Shown: positions 15,871 to 24,738, counted from the first letter of the stretch. The stretch is DNA of 64,000 nt from Deltaproteobacteria bacterium HGW-Deltaproteobacteria-15 (GCA_002840535.1 PHBH01000021.1:1-64000); one strand, 5' to 3'. Notes: generated from the letters alone by a model not told the origin. Made by a program: numbers and translations.

Positions 15871-17142
15871 TCAATGCACCGAGCATGAGAAGCACGGATC
15901 GTATGCTCGCACGAGCTGAGCACACTTGAGGCGAAGATAGCCGAGTTCATCGTCCTCGGGAAATTGAGTTGCAAGGGAGCGGATGTCCTTCTCGATGTTT
16001 GCGAAATTGTGTGAAGTTGGCGTGACGAGATTCGCCTTTTCGACCGTTCCCTGCTTATCAATTCTGTAAAAGTGCATGAGCAGGCCGCGTGGGGCTTCGG
16101 TAACCGCAAGTCCCTCGCCACCCCGGACGCGGACTACGGGGGTTTCCTTCTGGGGCCTTATTTCTTCCAGGAGCCGCAAGCATTCCAGCGTGCCGTCGTA
16201 GATCTCCAGGGCCTGGGCCAGATTGTTGTGATAGGGATTTGTGTCCGGAATCGTGATGCCTGTTTCCTCCATAATTTTGCGTGTCTCTTCGTGATACTGG
16301 TTGAACTTCAGGTTCATTCTGGCCAGTGCCCCTACCATGAAAGTATTCCCTTGGCCTGTAAAAGACTTCTTAGCCATGCCATAAGACTCCTGCCGCTCCC
16401 TGAAAAAGGAGGGGTATTCCCGGGTCTCCAGGTTCAGGCCCCGAGAGGATATGATGATCCCGTCGTTGATGGCGAAAAGGTCTTCTTTTCGGAGGGCCAG
16501 ATACTCTGAGTCCGAATGAAGCTCCGGGCTGGAAAGCCCGTGGATACGGTCGATGGTCCTGCGCGCCAGTGGAAGAATCTTCTGGATGCGCTCGGCAAGA
16601 TCGTCCAGATCGGCCCGGGTGGGTATCCTTGTGAAGCCGCCGACCACCATGGAAATGGGATGAAGCGCCCTTCCACCGATGATTGCGGCCACCTGGTTCA
16701 TGGCGGACTTCATGGCCAGGAAATCCTCCGCCTCCTGCGGGAATTTGGGCATCATGGGCAGGAAGCCCGGGTATCCGACATAATCCGGAAGGGCCAGCAT
16801 ATAGAGGTGGATGATGTGGCTGGCCAGGTTCTGCGAAATGCACATCAGCCTCCGGATCTGCTTTGTCTGGGGGCTCGGGTCTATTCCCATCGCGGCTTCC
16901 ACGGCCTGAATCGCGGTGGTCATATGGGAGATGGGGCAGATGCCGCATATTCGGGAGACAATGTCCCCAACCTCGTCGTACTTCCTTCCGACGAGAAAAC
17001 CTTCGAAAAATCTTGGAGGCTCAAAGATGTCGAGTCGAATCTCCTCCACCTCTTCCGCGCCCCGCCTGATAATGATGTTCGCTTCGCCTTCTACCCGCGC
17101 AAGATAATCGATGCGGACTTCCCTTGGCCTAATGCTTTTCAT
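15871..17142 (-). CDS. hydA: [NiFe]-hydrogenase large (alpha) subunit, group 3b type
   Basis: The catalytic subunit carrying the Ni-Fe centre, 423 residues. The four metal ligands are Cys66 and Cys69 in RICGICPISH and Cys417 and Cys420 in the terminal DPCFSCSVH. The protein ends right at that histidine, so no C-terminal extension is visible for an endopeptidase to remove. All four ligands are cysteine, none selenocysteine. ATG 17142 overlaps the small-subunit gene by 14 bases; the longer frame is antisense to known sequence. Gene order beta-gamma-delta-alpha matches archaeal sulfhydrogenases, which couple H2 to NAD(P)H and can reduce sulfur. Maturation (hyp) genes are not in the window. Confidence 0.92.
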   Translation of the reverse strand: MKSIRPREVRIDYLARVEGEANIIIRRGAEEVEEIRLDIFEPPRFFEGFLVGRKYDEVGDIVSRICGICPISHMTTAIQAVEAAMGIDPSPQTKQIRRLMCISQNLASHIIHLYMLALPDYVGYPGFLPMMPKFPQEAEDFLAMKSAMNQVAAIIGGRALHPISMVVGGFTRIPTRADLDDLAERIQKILPLARRTIDRIHGLSSPELHSDSEYLALRKEDLFAINDGIIISSRGLNLETREYPSFFRERQESYGMAKKSFTGQGNTFMVGALARMNLKFNQYHEETRKIMEETGITIPDTNPYHNNLAQALEIYDGTLECLRLLEEIRPQKETPVVRVRGGEGLAVTEAPRGLLMHFYRIDKQGTVEKANLVTPTSHNFANIEKDIRSLATQFPEDDELGYLRLKCAQLVRAYDPCFSCSVH

Positions 17143-17905
17143 AGAGCTCAGCCCCCCTGCGGAATTCCGCCTTTGGAGAAGCATACTGCGTGAACCGGCA
17201 GAAGATATCCTGCGATCCGAAACCCATCCTTTCAAACTGTCTGGCAAGGGCCGGTGCATTCGCGTCCTTTGCAGGGCCCCAGCAGCCATAGCATGCCCGA
17301 CCGTAGGAGGGGCATAAAGCACCGCACCCGGCGTTGGTCACCGGCCCCATGCAGGGTTGATTCCATGACACGAGGACGCACGGATTCTGCCTGAGCTTGC
17401 ATTCGACGCAGACCGGGTAGTTGAAATGGTTCGGCCTCTTGTCCATGAGAAGGGAAAGGACTGTTTCGACAAGATCCGGCTCTCCCATGGGGCACCCCTT
17501 GATGTATCCGTCCACCCTGACAAAATCATCGACAGGCTGGGTCCTCATGGAGTGTAGATGGCTGACATCTTCATAGACCCTTTCCTGCACCTCCAGTTCC
17601 GTTATGTGATTCTTGATAGCCGGCACCCCTCCGTTGACCGCACAGGAGCCGATCGGCAGGAGCCATCTACTGGCCTTCCTGACCCGTTTCAGTTGATCCG
17701 CCTGCTCGGCCTGGGTAATGGCACCCTCGATCAGTGCTATGTCAAACGGCCCTTCCTCCCGGTTGTCGCCCTGGGCCATTTTGCAGTAGACTACTTCCAG
17801 GTGTTCAAAGACCTCTTGGATATGGTTCTGGAAATAGATGAGTTGAAACTCGCATCCTGCGCAGCAACTGTATTTGAACACTCCAAGCCGAAATTTCTTC
17901 TTCAT
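17129..17905 (-). CDS. hydD: [NiFe]-hydrogenase small (delta) subunit
   Basis: The 258-residue electron-transfer subunit that holds iron-sulfur clusters next to the Ni-Fe site. The proximal-cluster motif is CCAGCEF (Cys15, Cys18), then GSCAVNGG and GCPMGEPD. Further cysteines in VCVECKLRQNPC and GCGALCPSYGRACYGC supply the medial and distal clusters. There is no Tat signal, as expected for cytoplasmic group 3 enzymes. I chose ATG 17905: the frame upstream of it translates a palindromic repeat. It overlaps hydA by 14 bases. Confidence 0.92.
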   Translation of the reverse strand: MKKKFRLGVFKYSCCAGCEFQLIYFQNHIQEVFEHLEVVYCKMAQGDNREEGPFDIALIEGAITQAEQADQLKRVRKASRWLLPIGSCAVNGGVPAIKNHITELEVQERVYEDVSHLHSMRTQPVDDFVRVDGYIKGCPMGEPDLVETVLSLLMDKRPNHFNYPVCVECKLRQNPCVLVSWNQPCMGPVTNAGCGALCPSYGRACYGCWGPAKDANAPALARQFERMGFGSQDIFCRFTQYASPKAEFRRGAELYEKH

Positions 17906-17970
17906 GATGACCCCGGTAAGAAATGTTTCTCCCGCAAAGACGCAGGGGGTTTCTTCTGCAGAAATACTGG

Positions 17971-17990
17971 ATTCCGGCTTGCGCCGGAAT
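17971..17990. repeat. dRS3-like palindrome upstream of hydD
   Basis: ATTCCGGCTTGCGCCGGAAT, an 8-bp perfect stem with a 4-base loop, in the same CTGG...GACT context as the other two copies. It lies inside the hydrogenase operon, just before hydD. Confidence 0.85.
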
Positions 17991-17999
17991 GACTCTCGG

Positions 18000-18123
18000 A
18001 GGTGGCTCAAAAACGTCCAGATACAAGGCGCCCGACATCCCGAGGAGTGAGGCGTACAAAGTCAGTACGCCGCAACGACGAGGGACAAGGGCAACGCCGT
18101 AGATAGATGTTTTTCAGCCACCT
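18000..18123. mobile_element. 124-bp MITE-like palindromic element inside the hydrogenase operon
   Basis: The element starts AGGTGGCTCAAAAACGTC and ends with the near-inverse GATGTTTTTCAGCCACCT (two mismatches in about 18). Inside, GGCGTAC and GTACGCC form a perfect 7-bp hairpin around AAAGTCA. No coding capacity. Its right end overlaps the hydG stop codon: the AG of TAG is the first AG of the terminal repeat. A lone end of the same type may lie at 28460-28475. Confidence 0.75.
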
Positions 18124-18961
18124 ACAGGAGCACGTCGGAGAATCGCGCTATATCCCCGTACTCGAAAACAGGCCCGTCCTGGCACACGAACTTCGGGCCG
18201 ATCTGACAGTGGCCGCAATGAGCGGTTCCGCACCGCATTCTTCTTTCCATCGTGACATAGATGCGGTTTCGTGCATGCCCGTCCCTCAAAAGGGTGCGCG
18301 CCACGAATCGCATCATGATCTCGGGCCCGCAAACGTAAGTCCTTGTGCGAAGCGGATCCAGGTCGAGCTCGCCGAGAAAAGAGGTGACCAGACCCTCCCG
18401 GATGTGCAGGGAAGTCCCGTGTCCGTTTTCGAGCCGGTCCACGCAAAAAATCGTTTTCATGAAGCCGGAATCCTGCCAGGAGAGGAGATCATGCCGGAAG
18501 ATCATGTCGTCGGGGGTCCTGGCGCCGTATATGAGGATAAAGCGGTCCAGCTCTTCCCTGTTCCCGAGGCAGTGCAGGAGGAGCGGCCTGAGGGGCGCAA
18601 GGCCTATGCCGCCCGCAACGACGAGGATGTCCTGTCCTTTCAGATTGTCCACCGGCCACCCCCGGCCGAAAGGGCCCCGCAGCAGGAGGCGATCCCCCGG
18701 TTTCAGGCGGGAGATGTGGTTGGTCACATTGCCCACATGCCGGATGGTGTGCGAAAAAAGGTTGTTCCCGGGCTCAGCCAGGGAACTCATGGAAAAGGGG
18801 GCTTCCTCGAGGCCCGGAAGACCGAGCATGTTGAACTGGCCCGGCTCGAAAAGGAATTCGGTCTCGGCTTCCAGGATAAAAAGGTACGTGCTCGTATCCC
18901 CGGTCTCCGATCTCACCTCCATCAGACGAGCGATTTTGAATTCGTTGCTTTCCGGCCTCAC
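18122..18961 (-). CDS. hydG: Hydrogenase FAD/NAD(P)-binding (gamma) subunit
   Basis: A 279-residue flavoprotein of the ferredoxin-NADP reductase class, like AsrB of anaerobic sulfite reductase. The FAD-binding part is at residues 1-100 (PFSMSS near 55-60). The pyridine-nucleotide loop is GGIGLAPLRPLL at about 117-128. A C-terminal [2Fe-2S] site has Cys244, Cys249, Cys252 and Cys260. It passes electrons between the hydrogenase core and NAD(P). The start is GTG 18961, which overlaps the hydB stop as GTGA. An in-frame reading much further upstream is the complement of hydB. Its stop codon straddles the edge of the palindromic element. Confidence 0.9.
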   Translation of the reverse strand: MRPESNEFKIARLMEVRSETGDTSTYLFILEAETEFLFEPGQFNMLGLPGLEEAPFSMSSLAEPGNNLFSHTIRHVGNVTNHISRLKPGDRLLLRGPFGRGWPVDNLKGQDILVVAGGIGLAPLRPLLLHCLGNREELDRFILIYGARTPDDMIFRHDLLSWQDSGFMKTIFCVDRLENGHGTSLHIREGLVTSFLGELDLDPLRTRTYVCGPEIMMRFVARTLLRDGHARNRIYVTMERRMRCGTAHCGHCQIGPKFVCQDGPVFEYGDIARFSDVLL

Positions 18962-20007
18962 CGCATGCCCAGCCCTTCCGTGGCCATGATCTCTTTGGCC
19001 ATGTGTGTAAGATCGATATGGGTCGGGCACCAGGTCATGCAGCGTCCGCACCCGATGCATCCGAAACACCCGAATTGTTCCCACCACGTGGCAAGCTTGT
19101 GTGTAACGAACTGCCGCAGCCTGGCCGCGCGGATTCCCCGAAAATTGGAGCCGTGGACCTCTGCAAAATGGAGTTCCTGGCACGAGTCCTTTGCTCGTGT
19201 TCTGTCCCATTTCTTCAGTTCGAAGTCTCCCAGGTCCCTGGTGCTGTAACAGAAGCACGTCGGGCAGACCTTGGTGCAGTTCGTGCAGCTGAGGCATCGC
19301 TCGTCGGCAGTTCTTCTCCACACAGGGTGGTTCTGATTCCTCAGGATGATCTCCACGATGCGGCTCGTATCCAGTCTCTTTGTGAATTGCCCGAGCAACT
19401 GCTGCCGCAGTTCCTCCTTCTCCCTGAAATGCTTTTCTTCCGCCTTGTGAAGACGAAGGGGGGCAACCATTCCATGAGCCCTCTCCCCCAAGGCTTCCAG
19501 CATGTAGCGATCCCCGAGGTCGGTGAGGAGAAAATCATACCCCTCTCTGGGCTCGAAGAACGGCCCTGTGCCCATGGAGGCGCAGAAGCACTGAGAACAA
19601 ACGGAGGTGCAGTGGTAACCGACGACGACGGTCTTTTCCCTCCTGATCCTGTAGTTCCTATCGATCACCCTGCCTCTCAGGAACGCCTTGTCCAAGACGA
19701 GAATCGCGTGGAGATCGCACGAATGGACGCCGACGAGCAACTGGTCCTGCGCCGTGACGGTGTCATCGATTTCAAAGCCTTCATCGGTGCGTTGTATCGT
19801 GCAGACTTTTTCAGTCAGATGGTAGATGCAGGTTTGAGGGCCCATCATGGTCAGCCCATAATCCAGCCAAAGATCGTGAGTGGACGACGGTTCACGGAAG
19901 GCCGGAAAACCCTGCTCCTCGACCGGCCCTACCATCACCCGGCCGCGGCGGATCTCGTCGAGCCACGGGAAAAGACGTTCTTTTTCGAGAAGAAACACCT
20001 CGTACAT
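18958..20007 (-). CDS. hydB: Hydrogenase iron-sulfur (beta) subunit, AsrA-like
   Basis: A 349-residue subunit with two ferredoxin-like [4Fe-4S] motifs: Cys238/241/244/248 followed by Pro, and Cys317/320/323/327 followed by Pro. An additional cysteine group lies at 133-142 (CTSVCSQCFC). It resembles the A subunit of anaerobic sulfite reductase and hydB of sulfhydrogenases and relays electrons from the flavin subunit. ATG 20007 has GAGAGG six bases upstream and lies eight bases after the GAF gene. It shares four bases with hydG. Confidence 0.9.
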   Translation of the reverse strand: MYEVFLLEKERLFPWLDEIRRGRVMVGPVEEQGFPAFREPSSTHDLWLDYGLTMMGPQTCIYHLTEKVCTIQRTDEGFEIDDTVTAQDQLLVGVHSCDLHAILVLDKAFLRGRVIDRNYRIRREKTVVVGYHCTSVCSQCFCASMGTGPFFEPREGYDFLLTDLGDRYMLEALGERAHGMVAPLRLHKAEEKHFREKEELRQQLLGQFTKRLDTSRIVEIILRNQNHPVWRRTADERCLSCTNCTKVCPTCFCYSTRDLGDFELKKWDRTRAKDSCQELHFAEVHGSNFRGIRAARLRQFVTHKLATWWEQFGCFGCIGCGRCMTWCPTHIDLTHMAKEIMATEGLGMR

Positions 20008-20015
20008 CGAGCCTC

Positions 20016-21065
20016 TCACGTTTTTGGCGGCCGTTCGCCCCAGTCGTACCACTGCCATACGTCTCGGGTGAGGTCCTCGTAGTCTCTCACAATGTGGTTG
20101 TAAAGGCGGGCATTCTCAATGGAAATGGCGCTGAAGTCCGCAAGGATTCCAATGAGCATCCTATCGGCATGGCTCAGCTCCCGAAGCCGGGTCATATAGA
20201 GCCGAAGAACGCCTATAGGTTTGTCTTTGACTTTCAAGGGAGTGCAGATCACGGAACGGAGCCCTTCCGTCTCGAGGTGCTCGGGGAAAGGAAATTCCCG
20301 CTCTTTGGAAGCATCCGGAATGACCACCAGCCGCTCGAGGCATTCCTGAACGGTGTCGTCGATTTTGAGCACATCTTTTTCGAAAAAACCGTCGCTCAAA
20401 CCGTAAGAGGCTTTGACTTCCAGGGTCCTCGCCTCGGGATTGGTCAGATATACGGCTGCGCCTTTGGCTGCAAACAGATTTTTCGCGCTCTCGACGATCT
20501 GTCTGAGGATTTCCCGAAGATCGCGCCGGGAGGTGACTGCGCGGCCGACTTCCGCGATGAGATGGAGGTCCCGGTGTTGCCTGGCATTGCCCAGGGTCAC
20601 CCCGCCTTGTGAGGCGAGTGTGAGGAGATAGCTCGCCTCGTCGGCCGAGAAGTCCCTTGGTTCCCGGGAGAATGCCAGCAATGCCCCGATAACCTTCCCC
20701 CGCGATCGGAGGGGGGCTGCAAGGCCGGAGCGGAGACCTTCATCCCGAGCTATCTTCTCAAAAGTCGGATCATGAACCAGATCTTTGATCGCCACCTCAT
20801 GGCCCTCGAGCAATCGAGCGCCCGTGGAGCCCTCTTGAAGGGCAATCGGGGGCTGGTCCATGGCCTTTTCGGAAAGACCCCGCACCGCGGCTATGGAGAA
20901 TTTATCGTTGGAGAGATCCAGGAGAAACAGTGAGGAACCATCCGCGCTGAGACAATTGTGCACGGCATCCAGTATGGCCTTCAGTGCCTCTTCATAGTTG
21001 AGGGTGCAGGAGATCTCTCCGCAGGTCATGCAGAGGTCGCTTCGATATTGTGACTCGATTTCCAT
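20016..21065 (-). CDS. Tandem GAF-domain protein heading the hydrogenase operon
   Basis: A 349-residue soluble protein with two GAF domains (about 30-175 and 185-335) and no recognisable output domain. GAF domains bind small ligands or redox cofactors. A CMTCGEISC cysteine group at the N-terminus (about residues 12-20) might bind metal or sense redox state. ATG 21065 follows AAAGGGGGAAC. Eight bases separate it from hydB, so it is co-transcribed. A role as redox or nucleotide sensor tuning the hydrogenase is an inference from position only. Confidence 0.8.
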   Translation of the reverse strand: MEIESQYRSDLCMTCGEISCTLNYEEALKAILDAVHNCLSADGSSLFLLDLSNDKFSIAAVRGLSEKAMDQPPIALQEGSTGARLLEGHEVAIKDLVHDPTFEKIARDEGLRSGLAAPLRSRGKVIGALLAFSREPRDFSADEASYLLTLASQGGVTLGNARQHRDLHLIAEVGRAVTSRRDLREILRQIVESAKNLFAAKGAAVYLTNPEARTLEVKASYGLSDGFFEKDVLKIDDTVQECLERLVVIPDASKEREFPFPEHLETEGLRSVICTPLKVKDKPIGVLRLYMTRLRELSHADRMLIGILADFSAISIENARLYNHIVRDYEDLTRDVWQWYDWGERPPKT

Positions 21066-21300
21066 CTCTGTAGTTCCCCCTTTGCAGATGGCTGCATGCC
21101 AGAGTAAGAGATCGGGATGAGACAGGATATGGGGCATGCAATGTATTTGAGAAGCAGTGAAAAGTGTATTTCGGGTGACGCGGAAATCCTGGCCCTCCGA
21201 ACCATGTCAGAGACAGGTGGCCAGGCCGGTTGTCTTTTTGGAGCATGGTCTTCTGGGCCAAGTCAAAGACAATCGGCTTTTGCCTTACCGCATGGGAGGC

Positions 21301-21455
21301 ACAAAATCCGAAGCACGGAATCCGAAATTCGAAACAATTCCCAATGACCAAAATTCAAATTACCCAAACAATGGCACGGTGGTTTCTGTTTTATTTCTGT
21401 TGTTGGAATATTCGGATTTGTTTCGGATTTCGATATTCGGATTTCGAATTTGGCC
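21301..21455. repeat. Long imperfect palindrome of TCCGAA / TTCGGA units
   Basis: The left arm (21302-21335, AAATCCGAAGCACGG, TCCGAAATTCGAAAC) pairs imperfectly with the right arm (21410-21453, GGATTTGTTTCGGATTTCG). The middle, rich in CCAATGACCAAAATTC, is also partly palindromic. The same family appears at 42610-42775 and, as a single arm, at 48667-48697. The 21066-21520 gap holds no gene besides this. Confidence 0.75.
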
Positions 21456-21520
21456 AATGGCAATTCAGTAGATCACGCCCTCTGGACTTAGGTCAAAGCC
21501 GGGTCTGCTGTGCCCGTTCT

Positions 21521-22306
21521 TTACTTGATCAATTTCTTTCGCATGTAATGAAGAGAGAGGAATATGAAAAAGATCGAGAAGAGGAGGAGGTAAGCGATGC
21601 TGAAGAGAACCGTTGCTTCGCTTCGACCGAGAGAGACGAAACGTGTAAGCTCGACAAGATGGTACAATGGAAATACAAGAGACAAATCCTGCGCCCATCC
21701 CGGAAGCCCTGAAACGGGGAAAAAGGTGCCGCTGAAGAGGAACATCGGGGTGATGAAAAGAAAAATGGGGAGATTGAAGAGATCGATAGTCGGCACGATC
21801 CCGGTGAAATACATGCCGATTGCCCCGAAAGCAAGTCCGCCCAGGAATGCCCAGATCACGGCGAGGAGACCCAATGGAAAAACGACATATCCCAGCAGCA
21901 TGAGAACGACGAGCATGAGCAGGGCCGCTGCGGCGGCCTTTGTGGCGCTCCATGCGATCTCCGCCACGATGATCTCTTCCAAAGAAAGAGGAGTGGCCAG
22001 CATGGCATCGAAGGTCTTCTGGTAGTACATGCGGACAAAGGACGAATAGGTGGTTTCGAAAAAGGCATTCCACATCACGGAAGTGGCCACGAGGGCGGGC
22101 GCGATGAATTCCGTGTAAGAGAGGGTTGCGCCCGCGTAGGAAACGTCACCGATCATCTGTCGAAACCCAAGTCCGAAAGCCAGGATGTAGAAAGCCGGTT
22201 CAAAGAGAGGCACAAGGAAGTTGACCTTCCAGATACGGCGATAAACGATGACGTTCCGCTGCCAGACACGCCAAAAACGCCAGGAAAAGCTGGATGCGGC
22301 AATCAT
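21521..22306 (-). CDS. ABC-2 type exporter permease (NodJ-like)
   Basis: A 261-residue integral membrane protein with about six hydrophobic segments, matching ABC-2 permeases such as NodJ and drug/polysaccharide exporters. The conserved C-terminal part reads LFSGTFFPVSGLP and LVELTRFVSLG. ATG 22306 overlaps the ATPase stop as ATGA, showing translational coupling. The longer frame overlaps the ATPase gene without a ribosome site. Together with the ATPase it forms one exporter whose cargo is unknown; the CysRS-like gene in front may make or modify it. Confidence 0.88.
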   Translation of the reverse strand: MIAASSFSWRFWRVWQRNVIVYRRIWKVNFLVPLFEPAFYILAFGLGFRQMIGDVSYAGATLSYTEFIAPALVATSVMWNAFFETTYSSFVRMYYQKTFDAMLATPLSLEEIIVAEIAWSATKAAAAALLMLVVLMLLGYVVFPLGLLAVIWAFLGGLAFGAIGMYFTGIVPTIDLFNLPIFLFITPMFLFSGTFFPVSGLPGWAQDLSLVFPLYHLVELTRFVSLGRSEATVLFSIAYLLLFSIFFIFLSLHYMRKKLIK

Positions 22307-23208
22307 TCCCGGAGTTCCCTCCCGGTCAGGTGTAGAAATACGTCTTCCAAGCCCGCTGTTCTGAAGGTGCAACGGGACGTGCAGAAGCGCGACCGGATCT
22401 GCTCGCTCACCGAATTGTTCGCATAGATGACGATCCTGCGATCCGTAATATCGTGACGCACCTTTTCCCTGAGAAGGAATTGCTTCAGCCTCTCATCGAC
22501 TCCCTCCACCTCGACAACCGAATCTCCTGCATGCTGAACCACCAGTTCTTCGGGGCTGCCTTCCACGAGTATTTTCCCATGATCGATGATCATCAACCTG
22601 TTGCAGAGGCGGGATGCCTCTTCCATGTAGTGGGTGGTGAGGAGCAAGGTGATGCCGCTCCTTCGGAGTTCCTGGAGCTTGTCCCACAACTGGTGCCTCG
22701 ACTGAGGGTCAAGACCTGTCGTGGGTTCGTCGAGGATGACCAGATCCGGGCGGTTGATCAGGGCGCGAGCGACGGTGAGTCTTCTCGCAAGACCTCCTGA
22801 GAGCTCCATTACCTTGGCATTTCTCTTGCCGGCCAGGGCGAAAAAATCAAGCAGTTCTTCGGTCCTTGCCCTGGCTTCGCCGGAATCCATGAGAAAATAA
22901 CCGGCGAATACAAGCAGGTTTTCCTCCACACTCAGGTCCGGATCCAATGCATTGTGCTGCTGGCAGACACCGATTCGCGCGCGGATCTCCCGCCACTGTT
23001 CCTGAAGATCGAGGCCGAATACCCGAAGAGAACCGGAGGTCACGGGAGAAAAGCCGTAGATCATGCGGATAATGGTGGTCTTTCCGGCCCCGTTAGGGCC
23101 CAGGAACCCGTAGCACTCTCCTGCGTTGACATGAAAGCTTACCCCGTCCACCGCCGTGAACTGATCGTATCTCTTCAGGAGATCCACTGCATCTATGATT
23201 GGGGTCAT
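22303..23208 (-). CDS. ABC exporter ATPase (NodI/DrrA-like)
   Basis: A 301-residue ABC ATPase with Walker A GPNGAGKT (37-44), signature LSGGL (136-140) and Walker B LVILDE (156-161, catalytic Glu161). About 80 C-terminal residues are typical of NodI/DrrA-type exporter ATPases. ATG 23208 lies five bases after the CysRS-like stop and is preceded by GAAGAAG. The longer frame belongs to the overlap with that gene. It energises the adjacent ABC-2 permease. Confidence 0.92.
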   Translation of the reverse strand: MTPIIDAVDLLKRYDQFTAVDGVSFHVNAGECYGFLGPNGAGKTTIIRMIYGFSPVTSGSLRVFGLDLQEQWREIRARIGVCQQHNALDPDLSVEENLLVFAGYFLMDSGEARARTEELLDFFALAGKRNAKVMELSGGLARRLTVARALINRPDLVILDEPTTGLDPQSRHQLWDKLQELRRSGITLLLTTHYMEEASRLCNRLMIIDHGKILVEGSPEELVVQHAGDSVVEVEGVDERLKQFLLREKVRHDITDRRIVIYANNSVSEQIRSRFCTSRCTFRTAGLEDVFLHLTGRELRE

Positions 23209-23213
23209 CTTCT

Positions 23214-24461
23214 TCAGATTGGCTCCATTATGCCCAGCACTGCGTCGATCTTCTTCAATTCTTCTTTCAACCGTGCGGATGACCGTGGGTGAAATCTCCC
23301 TTCCCTTTTGAGGGTCATCCATCCGGACAACTTGTCAAAGAGAAGGTCAAAACCGCCTTGTACATCCAGGTCGTCATTCATTCTTTCTCTGAACATGCTG
23401 CCTGCTTCTGAAATTTCCGATTCAAGGGGGTTCACCGTTCCTCCAGGGTCAGGGTCCGTTTCGGAGAGTGTCCTCGCCATGGAGTTGAAGGCTTCAAGCC
23501 TTTCGGCAGACCAGGCAAGATAATCTGGAACGAGGTTCAGCTCGCTGCGGTAGTGCCGATAGATCATGGCGAACCGGATGGCGCTGGATCTATGGCCCTG
23601 TTCCACCAGTTCGTCGACATAAACGACGTTTCCCCTGCTCTTGGACATCTTCCTGCCGTTGACCAGGACAAGGGCGCCGTGAAGCCAGTAAGGGCAGAAA
23701 GTCTCTCCCGAAATCGATTCCACAATGGCGAGGGTATAATCATGGTGCCTGTAGAGGTTGTCAACGCCTCCGCACGCGATATCGATTTGATAGCCCAGGT
23801 GTTTTGTGATCATCGCGGCATCCTGAACATTCCATGAGGGTCGGCCTATTCCAAGATCCGTATTCCAATAGATGTGATCGCCTCGGCCGCCGTGCCACAG
23901 GACGAAATCGCCGAGATTCCATCTTTGTCCCGGGTAGGTGTCTCTGCTGAAGCGACGCTTCTGTTTGGGCCACCGACTCATATCCAGGCCGAACAGTTTA
24001 CCGAACCCGTCGAACTTGAGCGGATCGTAAAACACATTCTTCCCATGAAAATAGGCATGCCCCTTTTTCGTCAGGATTTTGATCAGGTCCACGGCCTGTT
24101 CCACACTGGTGGATGAGCGGGGGAAGTAATCGGGAAGTCTGATCCTCAGCAGGCGGGCCTCCTCGAAGAACAGCTCTTCCACCGGAGCGGTGAGTTCCTT
24201 CAGTGTGATACCTTTTGCCTGGGCCTCTTCAATCCCCTTGTCTTCCACGTCTGTGAGATTGATCATGCGGTCCACACGATAGCCGATGTGCTCCAGGTAT
24301 TTTTGAAGGATGTCTTCAAACAGGAAGGTGCGATAGTTTCCCAGGTGGGACCTGCTGTACACTGAAGGGCCGCAGGTGAACATCTTCACTCTGCCGGGCT
24401 CCCTGCTCTTGAAGAGTTCTTTTTTCCTGCTCAGGGTGTTTGTTAAAAAAAGCTGTTCCAT
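23214..24461 (-). CDS. Cysteinyl-tRNA synthetase-like protein with altered zinc site
   Basis: A 415-residue class I synthetase-fold protein clearly related to CysRS: HLGN at 39-42 for the HIGH motif, TDVEDK at 70-75 and KMSKS at 271-275. CysRS recognises cysteine through a zinc held by Cys28, Cys209, His234 and Glu238 (E. coli numbering). Here the equivalents are Cys30, Asp214 (WNVQD replaces WHIEC), His239 and Thr243. The active-site His224 is Ala229. Two of four zinc ligands and a substrate-recognition residue are lost, so ordinary cysteine activation is doubtful. It is shorter than CysRS (about 460). Co-transcription with an ABC exporter suggests an amino-acid-activating or ligase role in a metabolite pathway. 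It could still be a divergent CysRS. Confidence 0.75.
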   Translation of the reverse strand: MEQLFLTNTLSRKKELFKSREPGRVKMFTCGPSVYSRSHLGNYRTFLFEDILQKYLEHIGYRVDRMINLTDVEDKGIEEAQAKGITLKELTAPVEELFFEEARLLRIRLPDYFPRSSTSVEQAVDLIKILTKKGHAYFHGKNVFYDPLKFDGFGKLFGLDMSRWPKQKRRFSRDTYPGQRWNLGDFVLWHGGRGDHIYWNTDLGIGRPSWNVQDAAMITKHLGYQIDIACGGVDNLYRHHDYTLAIVESISGETFCPYWLHGALVLVNGRKMSKSRGNVVYVDELVEQGHRSSAIRFAMIYRHYRSELNLVPDYLAWSAERLEAFNSMARTLSETDPDPGGTVNPLESEISEAGSMFRERMNDDLDVQGGFDLLFDKLSGWMTLKREGRFHPRSSARLKEELKKIDAVLGIMEPI

Positions 24462-24738
24462 GGAAAAATCCTATGGGATCTTCTCTTTCGTAAAGGGTGA
24501 TGCGCACCTGTCATTATGACTCCGGCTGAAAGGGATCATAATACAGAATAGCTGGAAGTTCTATGCGACGTCAAATTTGAACTGAAACAGCGAGCGCATT
24601 CTCCGTATCGTCTCACAAATTACCGGAGGGTATTTCAAAGCTGAATCAGGTCAATCCTGCATTTTCTTCGCGCCTTAGTCATCCATTTTCCTCATCTCCC
24701 TCTTTACAAAGAGACGGAGGATGGCAAGGTTAAGGACT

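Noticed and set aside
15871..17142. Hydrogenase as a NiFeSe enzyme
   Set aside because: All four metal-ligand codons are cysteine; the terminal motif is DPCFSCSVH.
18107..19249. 380-codon plus-strand frame opposite hydG/hydB
   Set aside because: Complement of well-supported hydrogenase genes.
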